From contig NZ_JAIGNJ010000002.1 in assembly GCF_019711415.1 (NCBI RefSeq), positions 248,001 to 312,000 of the forward strand: DNA of 64,000 bases, in the 5' to 3' direction. Below, piece by piece: positions 59,312 to 64,000 of the stretch (position 1 is the first letter of the stretch; every line of letters begins with the position of its first letter). Source of the DNA: Qipengyuania vesicularis. GTDB taxonomy: Bacteria > Pseudomonadota > Alphaproteobacteria > Sphingomonadales > Sphingomonadaceae. The notes under the pieces are model-generated. The model made no database searches. It was not told where the DNA came from and worked only from the letters and a program-made list of their open reading frames with translations. The position numbers and the translations under genes were made by a program.

Positions 59312-61509
59312 GTCTGGAGACCGGGTTCGATGGCGGAGTAGGAGTAGTAATTGCCGCCCGCATATTGCGAATAACTGTTGCCCGATTTCGCCGGGTCGAA
59401 CTTGGCGAGAACGGCGCCAAGGATGTGGGGGTCCATCGTGCGCAGTCGCCGCAGCGCGGCCTTGAGCGAGCCGCTGCGCCCACGTTCTGCCTCAATCACG
59501 AAAACCGTACCATCGGCAATCGCCGCCATCATGGGCGCGTCGGCAAGCCCCAGGACCGGCGGGCTGTCGATGATGACGACATCGTACTTGCCGGCGTAGA
59601 CTTCCAGCAGCTGCGCCATGCGCGGCGAGGCGATGAGCTCGGTCGGGCTTGGCGGGAGCGGACCCGCAGCAAGAAGGTCGAAACGCGCCTCTTCCGACCC
59701 GACCTCGACCGGCACGGCCAGCGGATCGTCTTGCGAGGTAAGTAGATCCGTAAGCCCCCTCGCTCCCTCAACGCCAAGCGTGCGATGCAGCGAAGAACGG
59801 CGCAGATCGGCATCGATCAGAAGCGGCGACAGGCCGATCCGGGCAAAGCCGGCAGCCATGGCGATACTCGTCGTGCTCTTGCCTTCCGATGCCTGTGCGC
59901 TGGTCACGGCAATTAGCCCGGGCAGACCTTGCGGTGTCGAATACAGCATCGCGCCGCGCATCGAATTGTAAGCCTCGGTGACGGTCGACTTGGGGTTCTC
60001 GAGCTCCGCGACCGGATCGCCTTCCTCAGCTTCAGGAATCACACCAAGGAGCGGCAGCGCGAGCTTGTCCTCGATGTCCTCGGGAATGTGAATTACATCG
60101 TCGAGTTGATCACGCAGGAATATGGCGAGGCCTGCAAGAGCAAAGCCGATCAGCAACCCGATCGCGAGATTGCGAGTCAGGCTGGGCGAGGATTGCGTGC
60201 TCGGCACGTCGGCCCGGTCCACGATGAGGATATTGCTCGAGGTGATACCCGCCGAAGCATTCAACTCGCGATAGCGTTGCAGCAGCCCGTCATAGATCGA
60301 GCGCGCGGTATCGGCTTCGCGCGCGAGCACATTGTAACGCACCGATTGCGCCTGTTCGGCCAGCGTAGCGTTACGTGCCCTGCGAAGCTGGCTGTCGAGC
60401 CGCTGTTCGGCCGCTGCAGCTGCCTGGTACTCGGCGCGGATGGATTCGCGCACATCGCTGGCGGTGCGGGTGAGCTGGCTGTTCACGCCGGAAACGTCTG
60501 CTTCCAGGCGGGTAATTGCAGGGTGCCCCGGAAGATAGCGATCGCGTGCCGCCTCCAGCTGGCTCTCGAGGTCGGCGCGGCGCGTCATCAGGCTCTGGAT
60601 CGTGGGGTTCGAGAGAACCTGCTGCGAGGACAGCAGCGCGCTATTACGCACCGCGTCCCATCGTGATTGCGCGGCAATCCTCGCCTCGCGCGCCCGGATT
60701 GAAGCTTCGTTATACTGCAACAGGCTCGAAGAAGTGATGGTGCCGGCCGCAAGCTGTTCCCCGGTCGGGGAGATCGCATCGCGCGTGCGCAGCAGCCCTA
60801 CCTGCCGCGCGTATTCATTCAGCGTTTCCTCTGTTTCCTGCAGGTCGCGCCGCGCCTCGTCGAGCTGTTCGGCGACGAAATTGCGGGCATAGGCGGAACT
60901 GTCGAAACGACGTTGCAGCGACTGCTGGATGAACTCTTCAGCAAACGCATTGGCAACCCGCGAGGACATCTCGGGATCGATGCTGGTGTAGCCGATCAGG
61001 GCGATCCGGGTCGTGCGGCGAAGGTCGACTTCGAGATTGTCCTGCAACAGGCTGATTGCCCATTTGCGCCGGTCGACCTCTGGATCGGCGAGCGCCTCTG
61101 CCGGAATCTCCATGGCCGCGAAGAAGCGGTCATCTGCGGCCAGATCCAGCGCATCGAGCACGCGCTCCGCCAACGCGCGACTGCGCAGCACGTCGAGCTG
61201 GGTATTGAGGAAACGTTCGGTATCCCAGTCGGACGGAGGGGCGATCTGGGTCTCGAAATCCGCTCCCAGGACTTCGTCGCTCTGGTTGTTGATCTGCACC
61301 GTCGAGACTGCCGTGAAGCGCGGCGTATCCAGCATGGTCGCGACCAACGCGAGCGCAACCGCCGCTCCGATGATCGCGACAGCCAGCCAGAAGTTGCGGC
61401 GGATCGCCGAGAGGACCTTGCGGATCGCAGCGCCGATGGCGCTTTCCGTGGCAAAGGCGTGTGAAGTCGCCGAATGCGGGATGGAGGTCATGCTCGCGCT
61501 CGTATCCAT
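59308..61509 (-). CDS. Wzc/ExoP-like polysaccharide co-polymerase and tyrosine kinase
   Basis: A 733-residue protein with Wzz domain between two membrane helices (about 40-60 and 455-475) and a large coiled-coil periplasmic region including GNVR-like sequence. The C-terminal BY-kinase has Walker A SEGKSTTS, Walker A' LIDADLRRSS, Walker B VVIIDSPP, and a Tyr-rich tail (SYSQYAGGNYYSYS). It controls chain length and export. It overlaps the Wza-like gene by one base. Confidence 0.92.
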   Translation of the reverse strand: MDTSASMTSIPHSATSHAFATESAIGAAIRKVLSAIRRNFWLAVAIIGAAVALALVATMLDTPRFTAVSTVQINNQSDEVLGADFETQIAPPSDWDTERFLNTQLDVLRSRALAERVLDALDLAADDRFFAAMEIPAEALADPEVDRRKWAISLLQDNLEVDLRRTTRIALIGYTSIDPEMSSRVANAFAEEFIQQSLQRRFDSSAYARNFVAEQLDEARRDLQETEETLNEYARQVGLLRTRDAISPTGEQLAAGTITSSSLLQYNEASIRAREARIAAQSRWDAVRNSALLSSQQVLSNPTIQSLMTRRADLESQLEAARDRYLPGHPAITRLEADVSGVNSQLTRTASDVRESIRAEYQAAAAAEQRLDSQLRRARNATLAEQAQSVRYNVLAREADTARSIYDGLLQRYRELNASAGITSSNILIVDRADVPSTQSSPSLTRNLAIGLLIGFALAGLAIFLRDQLDDVIHIPEDIEDKLALPLLGVIPEAEEGDPVAELENPKSTVTEAYNSMRGAMLYSTPQGLPGLIAVTSAQASEGKSTTSIAMAAGFARIGLSPLLIDADLRRSSLHRTLGVEGARGLTDLLTSQDDPLAVPVEVGSEEARFDLLAAGPLPPSPTELIASPRMAQLLEVYAGKYDVVIIDSPPVLGLADAPMMAAIADGTVFVIEAERGRSGSLKAALRRLRTMDPHILGAVLAKFDPAKSGNSYSQYAGGNYYSYSAIEPGLQT

Positions 61510-62222
61510 CAGTTGATCGGCCTGAAGAAGCCGACGATCGGAAGGACCCGAACCACGTCGAGGAATGCCGCCCGGCTTGAAGAGAAACCGACCACCACGA
61601 TGTCACCCGGAACTAGAGCCACATCGGGCGACCGGCCGCCCCTGATGTCTCGCAAATCGAACCGGCCGGCCAGCTTCTGTTCGCCGACGGTCCTGAAGAT
61701 GATTATTTCATCGAGCTTGGCTGACTCGGTGGGGCTGCGCGCCACGGCAAGGGCAGAGAGCAGGGTCTGTCCATCCTTGAAGGGATAAACTCCGGGCTGC
61801 TCGACTTCACCCTCGACTGCAATGGTCAGTTGGCGGCTTTCCAGGACGATTACGGTCACCTGCGGATCGCGCAGGAACTCGGCGGCATATGCAGCTTCGA
61901 TCTGGCGGGCGAACTCGGTCGCCGTGCTCCCGATCGCGCGGACATCGCCGATCAAGGGGAGGCTGACCACCCCGGCATTGTCGAGCACGATCTCGGGTAC
62001 GGAAAGCTCGGTTTCGCCATAAACGCGCACGGCAATCCGGTCCCCCGGCGCAAGAGTATAACGAAGCGGAATGGTTTCGTCGGGGTCGATGGAAACGGCA
62101 TCGTAACCTGCCTGCCCCGCGGGCATCACCGGTTCGATGCCCCGCTGGCAACCTGCCAGCAAGGCGAAGCTTGCGAGAAGCGTCAGACGCGCGATGGCCG
62201 TCCCTTTCGACACCTCGATCAT
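61509..62222 (-). CDS. Wza-like polysaccharide export lipoprotein
   Basis: A 237-residue outer-membrane polysaccharide export protein. It has a lipoprotein signal (lipobox LLAGC, Cys about 25), the Poly_export domain (YTLAPGDRIAVRVYGETELS) and a SLBB domain (VAVEGEVEQPGVYPFKDGQTLLSALA). It overlaps the Wzy-like gene by 4 bases. Subunits are expected to form the export channel together with the Wzc-like protein. Confidence 0.92.
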   Translation of the reverse strand: MIEVSKGTAIARLTLLASFALLAGCQRGIEPVMPAGQAGYDAVSIDPDETIPLRYTLAPGDRIAVRVYGETELSVPEIVLDNAGVVSLPLIGDVRAIGSTATEFARQIEAAYAAEFLRDPQVTVIVLESRQLTIAVEGEVEQPGVYPFKDGQTLLSALAVARSPTESAKLDEIIIFRTVGEQKLAGRFDLRDIRGGRSPDVALVPGDIVVVGFSSSRAAFLDVVRVLPIVGFFRPIN

Positions 62223-63643
62223 GTTTCGCCTTCCCGTCCCTTGCCGGCGCTTGTTGTGCGCTCGGGCGACCCTATCGGAAGCAATCCTGCCGCAACCCCA
62301 GCGAGACAGGCTATTGCCATGTTCCTCAGCGGATAATCGACGATAGAGTGAAGCGCAATGATCGCGAGGATTCCAACCCCGACCAATTCCACTGGCTGTT
62401 GGCTGGCGCCAGCTGCCACGATCCTGCGGAGCACTTGAAACAGCATGACGACGGCTATGGCGAGAAGAACCGGCGCCATAACCCCGCCTTCCAGAAGGAA
62501 TTCCAGATAGTCGTTATGTGCCCGATTGGGGAAGAACTGGTCGAGATGCTCGATGCTTTCATATGGGGCAAAGGCCTGCATGAACGTGCCGATCCCGCTG
62601 CCCGCGGGCCAGAACGCCGTCACGGCATCCCAGCTATCCTGCCACAGGGGGAAGCGTGCATCGCTACTCGCATCGAAACGGCTGGCGACCTGCGATAGGC
62701 GGGTGTTGCCCGAGAGCGCGATGGGTAGGATCACCATGGCCAAGGCTACGGCGATCGCCCCAGCGGCAAGGAATTTGCCCTTGAGATCGAGGCCTTTGGG
62801 TCTCAGCAACAACCAATGGAGCGGGAGGGTTAGCAATAACAGGGCGATACCTGCGCGCGATCCGGTCATCACCACCGCTGCAAGCAGGATGAACTGTCCG
62901 GCTGCAAACAGGATCACCCGTTGCCTCGCCGATTGCGGACCTGCGCCGATCCCGGCGAACCATCCGCTCAGCGCAAGCATGCCGATCAGCAACACGTCGG
63001 CTGCGGCATTGCGATTGGCGTGGAAGGCGGTGAGCCAGCCCAGGTGGGTCTTCTCATAGAGGCGGAAAGCATCCGGGCCGCCTGCCATCTGGACCACACC
63101 GAGGGCGGCCCCGGCCAACGCAACTATCCAGATCACGACAAGCAAGAAGCGTCGGTCCGGCTGCGTCAGGGTCGATGCAGCCCAGAAGGCACCGACCGCA
63201 GGTATCATCGCCAGAAGGGCCGCCAGGGTAAGGTGCGGACTGACAGACAGCGCCCGCCAGCTGTCCTGTTCTCCCACGAGACGGAGCGCCTGGAGCTCCG
63301 GCTCTCTTCCCGGAAGCGCCTGCCAGATGGCAGGCGGTAGCGGCACGAGCTGCAGGAGCGGGATGGCAAGGATCACCGCACCCGCGATGACCAAGGGTCG
63401 CGGGATGCCGGAACCATCGAACCCGTCGCCAGACGCCCACCATATCCAGAACAAGACAGCGCCGGCAAAACATATCTGGAGCAGTATCTCGGTTTCGGGA
63501 CTCGGAGAGCCGCCTCCGCCCAGCACCATTGCCACGGCGAGGAACCCGGCAAGGACCTTGCCGCGGCGAGTTACGCCCTGAAACCTGCGGGATTGCAGCC
63601 TTCCCACTCCCCTTCTGCTTCTCGCGGCGACCCTAACGGCCAA
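62219..63643 (-). CDS. O-antigen ligase / Wzy-type polymerase
   Basis: A 474-residue protein with about 12 helices and a Wzy_C domain: TGSRAGIALLLLTL and the periplasmic loop RAHNDYLEFLLEGG are characteristic. It would polymerise or ligate glycan repeat units in the inner membrane. The start is uncertain: TTG 63643, with GTG 63607 also possible. First gene of the Wzy-Wza-Wzc-TPR unit; 15 bases after the acyl-CoA dehydrogenase on the same strand. Confidence 0.85.
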   Translation of the reverse strand: MAVRVAARSRRGVGRLQSRRFQGVTRRGKVLAGFLAVAMVLGGGGSPSPETEILLQICFAGAVLFWIWWASGDGFDGSGIPRPLVIAGAVILAIPLLQLVPLPPAIWQALPGREPELQALRLVGEQDSWRALSVSPHLTLAALLAMIPAVGAFWAASTLTQPDRRFLLVVIWIVALAGAALGVVQMAGGPDAFRLYEKTHLGWLTAFHANRNAAADVLLIGMLALSGWFAGIGAGPQSARQRVILFAAGQFILLAAVVMTGSRAGIALLLLTLPLHWLLLRPKGLDLKGKFLAAGAIAVALAMVILPIALSGNTRLSQVASRFDASSDARFPLWQDSWDAVTAFWPAGSGIGTFMQAFAPYESIEHLDQFFPNRAHNDYLEFLLEGGVMAPVLLAIAVVMLFQVLRRIVAAGASQQPVELVGVGILAIIALHSIVDYPLRNMAIACLAGVAAGLLPIGSPERTTSAGKGREGET

Positions 63644-63658
63644 GGGGAGCGCGGAAAA

Positions 63659-64000
63659 CTACATCGAGCGCGCAATCACCATCTTCATGACTTCGTTCGA
63701 CCCGCCGAAAATGCGCGTTACGCGGCTGTCGCGATACATGCGCGCGATCGGGTAGTCGTTGATGAAACCCGCGCCGCCGTGGAACTGGAGGCATTTGTCG
63801 ACCACCTCGCCCTGCAATTCGGTGACCCAGTATTTGGCCATGCAAGCCGTATCGACACTGAGTTCACGCTTGAGGTGCCTGGCGATGCAATCGTTGACGA
63901 AAATGCGTGCCGCGGTCGCCCGTGCCTTCAGATCGGCCATCACGAATTGGGTGTTCTGGAAGTCCCAGATGGTCTTGCCGAAGGCCTTGCGGCTCTTGAC
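63659..64000 (-). CDS. acyl-CoA dehydrogenase, C-terminal part
   Basis: The 3' end of a minus-strand gene running off the right edge (its 5' part is beyond 64000). The visible 113 residues show KAFGKTIWDFQNTQFVMADL, CLQFHGGAGFINDYPIARMYRDSRVTRIFGGSNEVMK, the typical C-terminal end of acyl-CoA dehydrogenases with the catalytic-site loop (FGGSNEV). It is 15 bases before the exopolysaccharide genes on the same strand and may drive some of their transcription. Confidence 0.85.
   Translation of the reverse strand, partial: VKSRKAFGKTIWDFQNTQFVMADLKARATAARIFVNDCIARHLKRELSVDTACMAKYWVTELQGEVVDKCLQFHGGAGFINDYPIARMYRDSRVTRIFGGSNEVMKMVIARSM

Overview
The window is a dense, high-GC bacterial chromosome segment. 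Its gene set points to an alphaproteobacterium of the order Sphingomonadales, most likely the Erythrobacteraceae. Pointers are the large TonB-dependent receptor, a LOV photosensor next to an HWE-type histidine kinase, the Anbu proteasome-like operon, a possible sigma-EcfG type promoter, a HemC-HemD-mitofilin-like block and TadE/TadG-type genes. This placement is inferred from gene families, not from a search. Nearly everything is coding. Genes often overlap by 1-4 bases within operons, and convergent pairs often overlap at their 3' ends. I saw no tRNA, rRNA, CRISPR array, insertion sequence or prophage.

Layout. 1-7.8 kb: end of a TPM-like gene, a NUDIX hydrolase, an SDR dehydrogenase, pspC with two tiny paralogous membrane peptides, recF, and an E. 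coli-like arrangement of a TesA-type esterase divergent from a YbbA/YbbP ABC system. 7.9-12.7 kb: TonB-dependent receptor divergent from typA/bipA. 12.7-15.5 kb: TadE, TadE and TadG/VWA operon. 15.5-20.3 kb: a sensory locus with a single-domain response regulator, a 1140-residue CheB-CheR-PAS-HWE kinase and a short LOV protein. 20.4-27.5 kb: PutP-like symporter, gamma-glutamyltransferase, VOC protein, an sdpR-sdpI-hydrolase operon, an extensin-like lipoprotein and a FixJ/LuxR regulator with a degenerate receiver. 27.6-31.6 kb: Anbu protease, transglutaminase-like, alpha-E and ATP-grasp operon. 31.6-41.9 kb: hydrolase, DUF3617 lipoprotein, uvrB, an unknown secreted protein, a MarR regulator, a lipoprotein methyltransferase, a TetR regulator with a clear operator, an amidohydrolase and a small lipoprotein. 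41.8-49.8 kb: DsbD-type reductase, UbiH-type hydroxylase, mitofilin-like protein with hemD and hemC, then tsaD and gpsA. 49.8-54.1 kb: a MOP flippase, an OmpA-type protein with two small membrane proteins, a second single-domain response regulator, a 17-cysteine four-helix copper-binding protein and an orphan lasso-peptide B2-like protease. 54.2-57 kb: glutaryl-CoA dehydrogenase, maleylacetoacetate isomerase and fumarylacetoacetase-family genes. 57-63.6 kb: exopolysaccharide genes (glycosyltransferase, unknown membrane protein, Wzc-, Wza- and Wzy-like). The right edge holds the 3' part of an acyl-CoA dehydrogenase.

The strongest multi-gene systems are the light-sensing cluster (LOV protein, kinase, response regulator), the Anbu operon and the exopolysaccharide operon. 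Three otherwise unrelated envelope proteins (TonB receptor, TadE protein, DUF3617 lipoprotein) carry EF-hand-like calcium-binding loops. Several regulators have well-formed inverted repeats directly upstream: the TetR triple half-site, the SdpR dyad and possible MarR sites.
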